From Bog-532 sp963830385 (GTDB lineage: Bacteria > Actinomycetota > Actinomycetes > Streptosporangiales > Streptosporangiaceae), in the NCBI GenBank assembly GCA_963830385.1, contig CAWHMD010000008.1, forward strand, positions 248,001-312,000: a stretch of 64,000 nt of DNA, written 5' to 3'. Position 1 is the first letter of the stretch. Every line of letters begins with the position of its first letter. The notes under the pieces were generated by a model that saw nothing but the letters and a program-made list of their open reading frames with translations, was not told the origin of the DNA and searched no databases. A program made the position numbers and the translations under genes. This document shows positions 1 through 8,962 of this stretch, in pieces.

Positions 1-1295
1 AGCGGCTCGCGGTCCCGGGTCCGGCCACCGAAGATGATGCCGTCGATCGGCACACCGGCCGGCTTGTCGTAGTCGGGTGCGATGTTGGGCACGTTGGCCA
101 GCGTGGTGGTGAACCGGCTGTTCGGGTGGGCCCAGGGGTCGTCCTGCTGGTCCTGGGTGCGGTCGGTGATCCGGCCGCCCTTCCAGTCCAGCCAGCCGTC
201 CAGGTCCTGCGGCGGATTTTGCGTGCGGCCCTCCCACCAGACTTCGTGGGTCTTCTCGTTGTAGGCGACGTTGGTGAAGATCGCCCGGGTGCCCGGGGCG
301 ATGGCGTCGAGCGCGGTCGGGTTGGTCTTCTCGTTGGTGTCCTTGGCCACCCCGAACACACCGAACTCGGGGTTCATGCCGTAGAGACGCCCGTCCTCGC
401 CCACCCACATCCAGGCGATGTCATCGCCGTAGAACTCGACGTGGTAGCGGTCGCCGAGGGCGTCGGGGGACAGGGTCATGGCCAGGTTGGTCTTGCCCGA
501 GGCGCTCGGGAAGCCGCCCGCGATGTGCCACTTCTTGCCGGTCACCTTGTCGGTGATGCCGAGCAGCATGAACTGCTCGGAGAGGAACTTCGCCGACGCC
601 CAGCCGTCGTAGCTGGACTGGCGCAGGCCGTGGGCGATCTTGCCGAGCAGCGCGTTGCCGCCGTAGGACGAGCCGAAGTGCAGGATGGTCCGCTCGTCGG
701 CCACGGTGACGAAGTAGCGCTTGTCCTCCGGCGTGCCCTGGCCGAGGTTCTCCAGGTCACCGGTGACATGCACGGCGCGCACGAAGCTGTCCGGGTCGGC
801 CAGGTTGTTGATGTACTCGACCCCGACCCGGGCCATCCGGTTCATGTGCAGCACGACGCTGCGGTTGTCGGTGAGCTCCACGCCCGCGGCGTACTTCTCC
901 AGCGGGGATCCCGGGGCCGACATCAGGTACGGGATCACGTACATGGTCTTGCCCGCCGACGCGCCGGTCATCAGCCCGATGAGCTTGGCCTTCATCTCGG
1001 CGGCGGGGTGCCAGTTGTTGTAGACACCCTCGTCGGCCGGATCGCTGGTGGCGACGATCGTGCGCTCTTCCGAGCGGGCGGTGTCCTTGTAGTAGCTGCG
1101 TGAGTAGTAGAGGTCCTCACCGGCCGGCAGGAGCTCGCCGGCGTCCACGGCCTCCCGGATCAGCCTTGCGTCGTCTTCGGCGCCGACGACCTCGACGTTG
1201 TCCGCACCTGTCACCTCGGCCCAGTAGCGAACGTACTCGCGTACGTGGTCGTTTTTCAGATGAGCGGCTGCCAGGATGCCATCAACGTCGGCCAC
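1..1295 (-). CDS. pckG: Phosphoenolpyruvate carboxykinase (GTP type), 3' end cut by window
   Basis: Predicted to convert oxaloacetate and GTP to phosphoenolpyruvate and CO2, the committing step of gluconeogenesis, in the cytosol. About 431 codons are present of a family that is usually near 600. Recognisable family blocks are FGSSYGGNALLGKIAHGLR, the kinase-1a loop FPSASGKTNLAM (residues 262-273), FYGDDIAWMW and MNPEFGVFGVA. The loop carries Ser266 where GTP-type enzymes normally have the hyper-reactive cysteine (FPSACGKT), so the enzyme belongs to a divergent branch. The GTG start is supported by AGAGGA a few bases upstream. It is transcribed alone, away from the DUF6069 gene. Family assignment is firm; nucleotide preference (GTP rather than another phosphate donor) is inferred. 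Confidence 0.9.
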   Translation of the reverse strand, partial: MADVDGILAAAHLKNDHVREYVRYWAEVTGADNVEVVGAEDDARLIREAVDAGELLPAGEDLYYSRSYYKDTARSEERTIVATSDPADEGVYNNWHPAAEMKAKLIGLMTGASAGKTMYVIPYLMSAPGSPLEKYAAGVELTDNRSVVLHMNRMARVGVEYINNLADPDSFVRAVHVTGDLENLGQGTPEDKRYFVTVADERTILHFGSSYGGNALLGKIAHGLRQSSYDGWASAKFLSEQFMLLGITDKVTGKKWHIAGGFPSASGKTNLAMTLSPDALGDRYHVEFYGDDIAWMWVGEDGRLYGMNPEFGVFGVAKDTNEKTNPTALDAIAPGTRAIFTNVAYNEKTHEVWWEGRTQNPPQDLDGWLDWKGGRITDRTQDQQDDPWAHPNSRFTTTLANVPNIAPDYDKPAGVPIDGIIFGGRTRDREP

Positions 1296-1595
1296 GTGCT
1301 TGGTCCTCTCGGTCGTCAAGCCGTTGGCTTGAGAAATTAACGCTTTATTCATCCTCTCCCATGTTCGGCGTACCTTGCAGTGAGGGATCTATCACGCTCC
1401 CCGCACTTCCGGCGACGAAGAGTAATCAGGACGTGCCCGCCCGGAGTACGCCAAGGTGACAGCCGACAGTGCCGTCGGTGGTCTAGCCCAATGGTCTTGA
1501 CCTGCGACGACGTGATTTCCGTAACATTGACGGTGCCGACCGGAACTGCTCGTGCGGAAATTCACAAGCAGACGGCTCCAGGCGAGCGCAACTGT

Positions 1596-1631
1596 GAGCA
1601 CCCCGGCCGAATCTTGCGGGCCGGGGTGCTC
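1596..1631 (-). terminator. Strong hairpin downstream of the DUF6069 gene
   Basis: A perfect 13-bp inverted repeat (GAGCACCCCGGCC and its complement) encloses a 10-base loop. It starts 12 bases after the stop codon of the DUF6069 membrane protein gene on the minus strand. There is no long T tract, as is usual in GC-rich actinobacteria. The remaining bases up to the pckG start (about 1296-1595) hold no gene I can support and presumably contain the pckG promoter. Confidence 0.7.
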
Positions 1632-1643
1632 GACTGGCTGCGC

Positions 1644-2204
1644 TCACCGGATGGATCGCTTGGCGACCCCGCTGACCAGCACGCCGATGGTGATGCCGAT
1701 GGCCAGGTTGACCACCGCGGTGGCGATCTTGCCCTCCAGCGCGGCCGTGGTGCTGAACGGGAACAGGGCGGCGATGACGGTCACCAGGCCGGCGATCCAG
1801 CCGAAGAACATCAGCGGCCGCTGCGTGCCCATCATCAGCAGCTGCACCAGCGCGGTGGCGCCGATGGCGCCCGCGAAGGCGATCAGGATCAGGCCGGTCG
1901 TGTGCATGTCGCCGTAGGCGCCGTCCTGGCGCGGGGCCAGCACCGACAGGTTGAGCAGCCAGCGGCAGGCCAGGACGCCGACCAGCGCGACCAGGCTGGC
2001 GACGACGGCGCTGACGGCCCCGCCCGCCCACAGCTTGCGCGGGTCAACGCCGATGCCGATCCGGCGGGCGTAGCCGGGGCGGCCGGTGCCCTGCGGCGCG
2101 TAGTCGTAGTCCGGCGTGGCCGGGGCCTGGTAGGTGGTGGGGGTCCGGTAGTTGAGCAGCCGGGTGGGAGCCTGCTCGTGCTGGGTGTCAAATGAGGTGG
2201 TCAT
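1644..2204 (-). CDS. DUF6069-family membrane protein
   Basis: Protein of 186 residues with a disordered, Gln/Pro/Tyr-rich cytoplasmic head (residues 1-55) followed by four predicted membrane segments at roughly 63-85, 105-125, 130-150 and 158-180. This layout (short N-terminal tail, four helices, small polar loops) matches the actinobacterial DUF6069 family, whose function is unknown. The ATG is preceded by AGGAGAT. It is a single-gene unit ended by a strong hairpin, and it lies 85 bases downstream of the AsnC-type regulator gene on the same strand. No catalytic motif is visible. Confidence 0.6.
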   Translation of the reverse strand: MTTSFDTQHEQAPTRLLNYRTPTTYQAPATPDYDYAPQGTGRPGYARRIGIGVDPRKLWAGGAVSAVVASLVALVGVLACRWLLNLSVLAPRQDGAYGDMHTTGLILIAFAGAIGATALVQLLMMGTQRPLMFFGWIAGLVTVIAALFPFSTTAALEGKIATAVVNLAIGITIGVLVSGVAKRSIR

Positions 2205-2289
2205 GTCGGGATCTCCTGTTCTCAGCTTCCCTCTTGCCTTATGAATCCATTTTCGCTCTTGCCGAGAACAAAATCCCTGGTAAAACTCC

Positions 2290-2793
2290 CTAGCCGGGGG
2301 TCCGGGACGGGCGCGAGGCGGGGGTGATCTCGTCGAAGATCAGCACGGTCTGGGTGCTCACCACCTCGGGCATGCCCTGCAGGCGGGTCAGCACCAGATC
2401 GCGGAGCGTGGCCGCGTCGCGGGTGCGGACGAGCAGGACGATGTCGTGCTCGCCGGAGATGAAGGCGGCGTGGTCGACGTCGGGGATGTCGAGCAGCCGG
2501 TCCTGCAGGCGTTTCCAGCTCTGCTGCTGGACCTTGAGGTAGACGTAGGCCGACAGCGCGTGCCCGTACCGCTGCGGGTCGACGACCGCGGTGTAGCCGG
2601 TGATCACGCCGTCGCGTTCGAGCCGGGCCACCCGGGTGTAGACGTTGGCCCGGGAGATGTGCAGCGCGGCTGCCAGCGCCCGCATCGAGATCCGGCTGTT
2701 GCGGCGCAACTCATCCACGACGCGGACGTCGGTCTCGTCCAGCTCGGCCATTTGTCCGCCCGCGCGGTCCTCAGGCCCCAGTTGATCAGACAT
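2290..2793 (-). CDS. bkdR: Lrp/AsnC-family regulator, probable BkdR
   Basis: An N-terminal winged helix-turn-helix (residues about 18-75, with RISMRALAAALHISRANVYT) is followed by a RAM ligand-binding domain (about 85-155, with the GEHDIVLLVRTRD stretch). It is divergent from the E1-alpha/E1-beta/E2 operon, the arrangement known for bkdR and bkdABC in streptomycetes, so it probably controls that operon in response to branched-chain amino acids or their keto acids. Two starts are possible: the ATG used here has no ribosome binding site and abuts a palindrome, whereas the ATG 14 codons later (MAELDETD) matches the usual start of the family and leaves the palindrome in the leader. Confidence 0.8.
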   Translation of the reverse strand: MSDQLGPEDRAGGQMAELDETDVRVVDELRRNSRISMRALAAALHISRANVYTRVARLERDGVITGYTAVVDPQRYGHALSAYVYLKVQQQSWKRLQDRLLDIPDVDHAAFISGEHDIVLLVRTRDAATLRDLVLTRLQGMPEVVSTQTVLIFDEITPASRPSRTPG

Positions 2794-2794
2794 A

Positions 2795-2807
2795 TTAATA
2801 ATATTAA
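2795..2807. promoter_or_regulatory. AT-rich palindrome between bkdR and the E1-alpha operon
   Basis: TTAATA-A-TATTAA is a perfect 6+1+6 palindrome in an otherwise very GC-rich segment. It lies in the divergent intergenic space between the AsnC-type regulator and the 2-oxoacid dehydrogenase operon. AsnC-family regulators often bind AT-rich dyads, so this is a candidate operator. It could also contribute a promoter -10 region; no paired -35 element was identified with certainty. Confidence 0.45.
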
Positions 2808-2919
2808 AGGGGGATCGAATCCATTGGTCTCGTTCTTCGGCTGGAGTCTAGATTTTCGGTCGCTTCCGGCGTGACACTGGCGTCAATTGTTCACTGACGT
2901 CTCGCACTGGGAGCCGAAC

Positions 2920-4050
2920 GTGACCGCTGTCGCCGCCCACCCCATCACCTCGCAGGCTGAGCCGGCCGGCATCGGCCTGCTGCCCAGCGCAGAGCCGTGG
3001 CAGCTGATCGACCCGGCCGGGCGGCCGGCCGATGACGCCGGGCCACTGCCGCCGGCTCAGACGCTGGCCGAGCTCTACCGGCGGATGGTGATCGGGCGCC
3101 GGTTCGACGCCCAGGCCACCGCGCTGACCAAGCAGGGACGGCTGGCGGTCTACCCGTCCTCCCACGGACAGGACGCCTGCCAGGTGGGCGGCGTGCTGGC
3201 GCTGCGCGATCAGGACTGGCTGTTCCCGACCTACCGGGACTCGGTCGCGATCATGACCCGCGGGGTCGATCCGGTCGAGGTGCTCAGCCTGCTGCGCGGG
3301 CAGTGGCATTGCGGCTACGACCCGCATCAGCGCCGGGTCGCGCCCCAGTGCACCCCGCTGGCCACCAACACGCTGCACGCGGTCGGGCTCGCGCACGCCG
3401 CCCGCCTCAAGGGCGAGGACACGGTGGCGCTGGTGCTGCTGGGCGACGGCGCGACCAGTGAAGGCGACACCCACGAGGCGCTGAACTTCGCCGCCGTCTG
3501 GAAGGCGCCGGTCGTCTTCCTGCTCCAGAACAACGGCTACGCGATCAGCGTCCCGCTGGCCAAGCAGACCGCGGCGCCCACGCTGGCGCACAAGGGCATC
3601 GGTTACGGTATCCCCGGCGAGCTGATCGACGGCAACGACGCCGCCGCCGTCTACATGACCGTGCGGGCCGCGGTCGAGCGGGCATCCCGCGGCGCCGGGC
3701 CGACGCTCATCGAGGCGCTCACCTACCGGGTCGAAGCCCACACCAACGCCGACGACGCCACCCGCTACCGCGACCTCGACGAGGTCGCGTCCTGGCTGGC
3801 CCGCGATCCGCTCACCCGCCTGGAGACCTACCTCCGCTCGGTGGGGCGGCTGGACGAGGCCGGCGCCGCCGGGCTGGAGGCCGAGGCCGAGCAGTTCGCG
3901 GCCGCGCTGCGCGAGCGTATGAACGTCGACGCCCCGGTCGACCCGGCCGAGCTGTTCGCCCACGTCTACGCCGAGCCGACCGCCCCGCTGCGTGAACAGC
4001 GCGGCAGCCTGCTGGCCGAGCTGCGGGACGCGGCCGGGGAGCCCCGGTGA
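2920..4050 (+). CDS. bkdA: 2-oxoacid dehydrogenase E1 alpha subunit (branched-chain/pyruvate type)
   Basis: Thiamine diphosphate-dependent decarboxylase subunit of a 2-oxoacid dehydrogenase complex. The ThDP-binding motif GDGATSEGDTHEALNFAAVW with the closing NN lies near residues 183-212. Other family blocks are LYRRMVIGRRFDAQ near the N-terminus and FPTYRDSVAIMTRGVDP. The GTG at 2920 is preferred over an upstream TTG because GGGAG lies seven bases before it. The gene overlaps the E1-beta start by four bases (GTGA) and is divergent from an AsnC-type regulator, which favours a branched-chain keto acid substrate; pyruvate cannot be excluded. No E3 (lipoamide dehydrogenase) gene is in the window. 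Confidence 0.88.
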   Translation: MTAVAAHPITSQAEPAGIGLLPSAEPWQLIDPAGRPADDAGPLPPAQTLAELYRRMVIGRRFDAQATALTKQGRLAVYPSSHGQDACQVGGVLALRDQDWLFPTYRDSVAIMTRGVDPVEVLSLLRGQWHCGYDPHQRRVAPQCTPLATNTLHAVGLAHAARLKGEDTVALVLLGDGATSEGDTHEALNFAAVWKAPVVFLLQNNGYAISVPLAKQTAAPTLAHKGIGYGIPGELIDGNDAAAVYMTVRAAVERASRGAGPTLIEALTYRVEAHTNADDATRYRDLDEVASWLARDPLTRLETYLRSVGRLDEAGAAGLEAEAEQFAAALRERMNVDAPVDPAELFAHVYAEPTAPLREQRGSLLAELRDAAGEPR

Positions 4051-5111
4051 CGACCACCGCGGCCAGTGCGCCCATGGAAAAGGTGGCTTCGGGCCGGGCC
4101 GTCACGATGGCCGGGGCCCTGAACGCCGCGCTGGCCGACGCCCTGGCCGCAGACCAGCGGGTGGTGGTCTTCGGCGAGGACGTCGGCACCCTCGGCGGGG
4201 TCTTCCGCGTCACCGACGGGCTGGCCGCCCGGTTCGGCGAGGACCGGGTCTTCGACACACCGCTAGCCGAGGCCGGGATCGTCGGCACCGCCATCGGCAT
4301 GGCCATGAACGGCCTGCGGCCGGTGGTCGAGATGCAGTTCGACGCCTTCGCCTATCCCGCCTTCGAGCAGGTCACCAGCCACCTGGCCAAACTGCACAAC
4401 CGCACCCGGGGCGCGGTCAGCCTGCCGATCGTGGTGCGGATTCCCTACGGCGGCGGCATCGGCGGCGTCGAGCACCACTGCGACTCCTCCGAGGCGTATT
4501 ACGCGCACACCCCCGGGCTGCGGGTGGTCACCCCGGCCAGCCCGGCCGACGCCTACCGGCTGCTGCGCCAGTCCATCGACTGCCCGGACCCGGTGATCTT
4601 CCTGGAGCCCAAGCGCCGCTACTGGTCCAAGGAGACGGCCGAGCTCACCAGTACCGGGCCGGCCATCGACCAGGCCACGGTCGTCCGGCCCGGCACCGGG
4701 GTGACCCTGATCAGTTACGGCGGTACCGTGGCCACCGCCCTTGAGGCCGCAGCCGCGGCGGCCGAGGAGGGCTGGGACGCCGAGGTCATCGACCTGCGCA
4801 GCCTTTCCCCGGTCGATGACCGCACCCTGACCGAGTCGGTGCGGCGCACCGGGCGGGCCGTCGTCATTCACGAGGCGGCCGGGTTCTGCGGTTACGGCGC
4901 CGAGATCGCCGCCCGGCTCACCGAGCGCTGTTTCCACTACCTGCAGGCACCGATCCTGCGGGTCACCGGCTTCGACATCCCGTATCCGCCTCCCGCCCTC
5001 GAGGGTCACCACCTGCCCAGCACCGACCGCATCCTCGACGCGATCGCCCGGCTGCAGTGGGACGACGAGCCCGACGAGCGGTGGCTGAGCCCGGACGGTG
5101 CCCGTGCCTGA
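4047..5111 (+). CDS. bkdB: 2-oxoacid dehydrogenase E1 beta subunit
   Basis: A 354-residue transketolase-like beta subunit. N-terminal pyrimidine-binding domain with VVVFGEDVGTLGGVFRVTDG and FDTPLAEAGIVGTAIGMAMN (residues about 40-95), then RIPYGGGIGGVEHHCDSSEA and the C-terminal transketolase domain (about 205-330). It pairs with the alpha subunit to form the alpha2beta2 E1 enzyme. The start overlaps the alpha gene by four bases and its end overlaps the E2 gene by 14, indicating translational coupling and one transcript. Length and motifs are complete, so the subunit should be functional. Confidence 0.9.
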   Translation: MTTTAASAPMEKVASGRAVTMAGALNAALADALAADQRVVVFGEDVGTLGGVFRVTDGLAARFGEDRVFDTPLAEAGIVGTAIGMAMNGLRPVVEMQFDAFAYPAFEQVTSHLAKLHNRTRGAVSLPIVVRIPYGGGIGGVEHHCDSSEAYYAHTPGLRVVTPASPADAYRLLRQSIDCPDPVIFLEPKRRYWSKETAELTSTGPAIDQATVVRPGTGVTLISYGGTVATALEAAAAAAEEGWDAEVIDLRSLSPVDDRTLTESVRRTGRAVVIHEAAGFCGYGAEIAARLTERCFHYLQAPILRVTGFDIPYPPPALEGHHLPSTDRILDAIARLQWDDEPDERWLSPDGARA

Positions 5112-6345
5112 TTTCCTGCTGCCGGACCTGGGCGAAGGCCTCGAGGAAGCCGAGGTCATCGAGTGGCGCGTCCGGGTTGGTGACCAGGTGACGGTCGACC
5201 AGACCGTCGTCGAAGTCGAGACCGCCAAGGCCGCCGTCGAGGTCCCGGTCCCGTTCGCGGGCACGGTGACCGCCCTGCACGCGGCGGCCGGCACCACCGT
5301 GGCGGTCGGGCAGCCGCTGATCAGCGTCGGCCCCGCCACGCAAGCCGGACCAGCGGCGGCGCCCGCGGAAGCCAGCGGCAGCGTCCTGGTCGGCTACGGG
5401 ACGCCGGCCGCCACCAGCACCCGGCGCCACCGCAGCCGCCGTCGCTCACCGGACGGCACCGCCGGGCCGGTCCGTGTGATCTCGCCCCTGGTCCGCAAGC
5501 TGGCCCGGGACGCCGGCCTCGACCTGACCGCCATCCACGGCAGCGGCCCGTCCGGCCTCATCCGGCGTGGCGACATCGAGCAGGCCGTCCAGGCGGGCCA
5601 GGACAAGCCCTCCGTCAGCGCCCCAGTCACCTCACCCACCCCACCCGAATCCACCCCACCCGAGACGCGCATCCCGCTGCGCGGGGTGCGCCGGACCGCG
5701 GCCGACAAGCTCACCCGCTCCCGCCGCGAGATCCCCGAGGCGACGGTCTGGGTGGACGTCGACGCGACCGAGCTGCTGGCCACCCGGGCCCTGCTCAACG
5801 CCAAGACCCCGGAGCAGCCGGTCAGCCTGCTGGCGCTGTTCGCCCGGTTCACGCTGCTCGCGCTGCGGCGCTATCCCGAGCTCAACGCCCATCTGGACGG
5901 CGACGAGATCGTCATCCCCGGCCACGTGCACCTGGGCTTCGCCGCCCAGACCGAGCGCGGCCTGGTCGTCCCGGTCGTCCACGACGCCCACCAGCTCTCC
6001 GCCCGGGACCTGTCGTCCGCGCTCACCAGCCGGACCGCGGCCGCCCGGTCCGGCCAGCTCGGCCCGGCCGAGCTCACCGGCGGGACGATCACGATCAACA
6101 ACTACGGCGTGTTCGGGGTCGACGGCTCGGCCGCCATCATCAACCACCCCGAGGTCGCGATCGTCGGCCTCGGCCGGATCATCGACCGGCCCTGGGTCGT
6201 CGGCGGCGAGCTCGCCGTGCGCAAGGTCACCGAGCTGACGCTGGCCTTCGACCACCGCGTGGCCGACGGCGGCACCGCGGGCGGTTTCCTGCGCACGCTG
6301 GCCGACTACCTCGAAAATCCGGTTACCGCCCTGGGCGACCTCTAG
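5098..6345 (+). CDS. bkdC: Dihydrolipoamide acyltransferase (E2)
   Basis: Core acyltransferase of the complex. One lipoyl domain (residues 1-78) carries the acceptor lysine at about K44 in VEVETAKAAVEVP; a basic linker leads to the peripheral subunit-binding domain (about 122-160, SPLVRKLARDAGLDLTAIHG); the catalytic domain (about 185-415) ends with FDHRVADGGTAG containing the HxxxDG active-site motif. GTG is the start, with a second GTG two codons later. It is the last gene of the operon; its stop codon shares the palindromic CTAG with the stop of the convergent kinase-like gene. Confidence 0.9.
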   Translation: MPVPDFLLPDLGEGLEEAEVIEWRVRVGDQVTVDQTVVEVETAKAAVEVPVPFAGTVTALHAAAGTTVAVGQPLISVGPATQAGPAAAPAEASGSVLVGYGTPAATSTRRHRSRRRSPDGTAGPVRVISPLVRKLARDAGLDLTAIHGSGPSGLIRRGDIEQAVQAGQDKPSVSAPVTSPTPPESTPPETRIPLRGVRRTAADKLTRSRREIPEATVWVDVDATELLATRALLNAKTPEQPVSLLALFARFTLLALRRYPELNAHLDGDEIVIPGHVHLGFAAQTERGLVVPVVHDAHQLSARDLSSALTSRTAAARSGQLGPAELTGGTITINNYGVFGVDGSAAIINHPEVAIVGLGRIIDRPWVVGGELAVRKVTELTLAFDHRVADGGTAGGFLRTLADYLENPVTALGDL

Positions 6346-7314
6346 CCACGGAGAGCGGCCAGCACATCCTTGAGCGCGGTCAGATACCCGGCGGCGTCGG
6401 CGCGCTGACCGGCCCGGAGATCGTGGGCGGTGTAGCCGATCAGCATCCTCAGCTGGCCGAGGGCGAGCCGCCGTCCGTGGTCGTTCCAGCATGGTGCGGG
6501 CCCGTCAGCCGGCCGCCAGCGCTTCCCGGTCCACCTGCGGCCATTCCCAGCACAGCAGCGCCAGATCATCGAGCGGGCGGCTGCCGCCCGCGTCGCCGAA
6601 GTCGATCAGCCCGGTCACCGCGACCGCCGCGTCCTCGCCCGGACGGACGAAGATATGGGCAGGGAACAGTTCGCCGTGGCCCAGCACCGCCGGGCCGTCC
6701 CCGCGCGCCGCCACCGCTTCGGGCAGCAGGCCTTCCGCCTGGCGGACTTCCGAACTGGTCAGACCCGCCCCGGCCAGCAGGCGCAGATTGCCGAGCCGGT
6801 TCGCCAGGTCAGCCGCCTGCCAGGCGGCGCCGTCGGCGAACTCGAAGCTCCCGTCCGCGTGGCGGCTATAGAACCCGCCGACCCGCACCGCGTGCAGCCG
6901 GGCGGCGACCTGCCCGCAGGCGCGGGCCGCGGACCGGCGCTGGCCGGCCGGCATTCCCGGCAGCGCCGCGCTCAGGGTCTGGCCCGGCACCGCCGTCTGC
7001 ACCATCACCGTCCGCGGGCCGGCCGAGGTGTCCACCGGTCCCAGCCACAACACCTCCGGCACCGGGACCCCGGCCCGGCGGGCGCTGGCCAGAAACCACG
7101 CCTCCTGCTCCAATCCGTTGCTCTCGTCACCTTCACCCCGGACCACCACCTTGGCCCCCGAGGCGGTCACCACCTCAAAAACGTCCCGGCCACGGCCGCT
7201 CGCCCGATTCCTCGTGCAGGCGGCCACCCCTTCACCGCACGCCTGCCACGTCAGCCAGGACAGCACGCCCGAGCTGAGTGATCCGCCTTCTGGCCGGTCC
7301 CGCCACCCGTCCAC
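6342..7314 (-). pseudogene. APH-type small-molecule kinase, frameshifted near its C-terminus
   Basis: Protein-kinase-like fold of the aminoglycoside phosphotransferase (APH) family. The first 269 residues read in one frame up to LLCWEWPQVDREALAAG, then a stop at 6505. A convincing C-terminal continuation (RRLALGQLRMLIGYTAHDLR to LAALRG) lies one base out of frame and ends at 6342, so one base has been gained or lost near 6510. The Brenner-type motif reads LGHGELFPAHIFV, with Glu for the usual catalytic Asp and His for the metal-binding Asn, followed by a normal LIDFGDAGG. Substrate is unknown. It may be a decayed gene or a sequencing error; the two frames together would give a protein of about 320 residues. 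Confidence 0.65.
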
Positions 7315-7321
7315 GCGCTCA

Positions 7322-8278
7322 TCATGTCCGCGCTGGCTGCCCCGGCTCCATCGAATTTCCGCGCCCCAGGTCGGTGAGCTGGGCGAAGAACGAAAGGACC
7401 TCGGGGGCGACGATGGCGGGCCGACCGGCCCGGTTCGTCGGGCCGGAGTCGCTGGAGCCGCCGTGATCCAGCCCGGCGAACTCGACGCACCGGCAGTGGG
7501 GGAGCGTCCGGGCCAGCGCGTCGAACGCGGGCCGGATGAAGGCCGGGCGCTTCATGTCGCCGCCCATCAGCAGCACCTCGGCGCCGACATCGGCGAAGGT
7601 GCCGATCGCCCCGGCCAGCTCGGCCAGCAGCAGCCCTTCGAACCCGATCGTGGGCGCCAGCTGGCGCATGGTGACGGTGCCCCGGCTGGCTTGCCCGTCT
7701 TCCTTCTTCATGGCCGCGTTGGTAGCGGCGGTGAGCAGCCGCCGGGGGAGCACCTTCAGCGCCGGCGGAGCGAGGTCGAACCCGTACATGCTGGTGATCA
7801 GCGCGTCTGCCACCTGGCCGCTGGCCAGCTGCTGGCCGAAGCGGCCGGTCCACGAGGTGTACCGGCCCGAGCGGTCCAGCAGCAGGGCCGGCTCGTAGGC
7901 GGCGATCCGGCGGATGGCCGGGGTGACCAGCGCGGCCTGCAAGGCGATGAGGCCGCTGATGCTGACCCCGAACACCGCCTCGGCCCCGGCCGCGGCCACG
8001 ACGGCCTGCAGGTCCTCGACCTCGGTCCGCATGCCGTGACCGGGCCGGTGCGGGCCGGACAGTCCCCGGCCGCGCCGGTCGGGCAGGTACACGGTGAACC
8101 GGCTGGCCAGGGCCCGGGCGAGCTGGGTGTGGCTGGCCGCCGACTCGTTGCTGCCGTGCAGCACTACCACGGCCGGGCCCCGGCCGACCTGCCGGTAGCC
8201 GATCGTGGTGCCGTCGGCCGACGTGGCCGAGCCGGTGCTCATCTCGGTGCCGGCGGCGGTTGCCCTGGTCGTGTTCAT
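7322..8278 (-). CDS. Alpha/beta hydrolase
   Basis: A 318-residue alpha/beta hydrolase with oxyanion-hole segment VVVLHGSNESAASH (residues about 36-50), YLPDRRGRGLSGPH, the nucleophile elbow FGVSISGLIALQAAL, and a late His in FAGLDHGGSSDS. The elbow has Ser instead of the usual Gly after the nucleophile (GVSIS). The start is the ATG preceded by AGGAGGAAGACC; an upstream in-frame ATG 30 codons earlier lacks a ribosome binding site. It is divergent from a MarR regulator gene, which is the likely controller. The kinase-like gene follows seven bases downstream. The substrate is not predictable. Confidence 0.8.
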   Translation of the reverse strand: MNTTRATAAGTEMSTGSATSADGTTIGYRQVGRGPAVVVLHGSNESAASHTQLARALASRFTVYLPDRRGRGLSGPHRPGHGMRTEVEDLQAVVAAAGAEAVFGVSISGLIALQAALVTPAIRRIAAYEPALLLDRSGRYTSWTGRFGQQLASGQVADALITSMYGFDLAPPALKVLPRRLLTAATNAAMKKEDGQASRGTVTMRQLAPTIGFEGLLLAELAGAIGTFADVGAEVLLMGGDMKRPAFIRPAFDALARTLPHCRCVEFAGLDHGGSSDSGPTNRAGRPAIVAPEVLSFFAQLTDLGRGNSMEPGQPART

Positions 8279-8390
8279 GGTCTTCCTCCTGCGAATTTTT
8301 GCTTCCATTGGAAATAGCTTCTTAAAGAAGGTAGGCCTCAGGCTAAATCCGGCGCGGCAGGCGGTCAACCGAATAATTGCTCCGCTAAGA

Positions 8391-8407
8391 TACTTTTTTG
8401 ATAAGTA
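8391..8407. promoter_or_regulatory. Short AT-rich inverted repeat between hydrolase and marR
   Basis: TACTT and AAGTA arms flank seven bases within the AT-rich divergent spacer of the hydrolase and MarR genes. MarR-family regulators typically bind such short dyads overlapping their own and the neighbour's promoter. The arms are only five bases, so this is a weak candidate. Confidence 0.3.
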
Positions 8408-8452
8408 GCATCGCGAGCAAGGTGAAGCTTGCCGACAGGACGGAGGCCGCCG

Positions 8453-8962
8453 GTGGCCAGTGCGTTCACTCGCGGGGAGCTGCTGGCCGCGGTGGCGGCG
8501 GAAGCGCCCCGGCAGGCGGCGGCCGCGGTGCGGCTCTCGATCGCGGTAGCCCAGCAGGTCGGCATGCCGCTGGCCGATGTTCAGTGCCTCGGCCTGCTCG
8601 AGGGCGGCCCTGCGGCCCCGAGTGACCTGGCCGCGCAGCTCGGGCTGACCACCGGCGCCGTGACCAAGGTGCTGGACCGCCTGGAGCGGGACGGCCTGGT
8701 CACCCGCTCACCCGACCCGGCCGACCGGCGCCGCGTCGTGGTCACTGCCCACCCGAGCGCGTTCCGCCTGCTGGCGCCCTACTACGCGCCGATGGCCGCG
8801 AAGATGAACCAGCACCTGGGCGGTTACGGCAAGAAGGAGCTGACCACGGTCCTCGACTTCATGCGGGCCGGGCGGTCGGCCGCGGATGAGGAGATCGCCC
8901 GCATTCGCGAGCAGGGCACCCGCCATGCGACCCGGCGCCGCGGCGCCGACGGCCCGGCCTGA
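8453..8962 (+). CDS. MarR-family transcriptional regulator
   Basis: A 169-residue winged-helix regulator. The DNA-binding core (residues about 45-105) includes APSDLAAQLGLTTGAVTKVL and the beta-wing ERDGLVTRSPDPADRRRVVV, with the DxRR signature. A C-terminal dimerisation helix and a basic tail follow. The GTG start is chosen because GGAGG lies six bases upstream; an upstream TTG has no such site. It is divergent from the alpha/beta hydrolase and probably represses it until a small ligand is bound. The ligand is unknown. Confidence 0.85.
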   Translation: MASAFTRGELLAAVAAEAPRQAAAAVRLSIAVAQQVGMPLADVQCLGLLEGGPAAPSDLAAQLGLTTGAVTKVLDRLERDGLVTRSPDPADRRRVVVTAHPSAFRLLAPYYAPMAAKMNQHLGGYGKKELTTVLDFMRAGRSAADEEIARIREQGTRHATRRRGADGPA

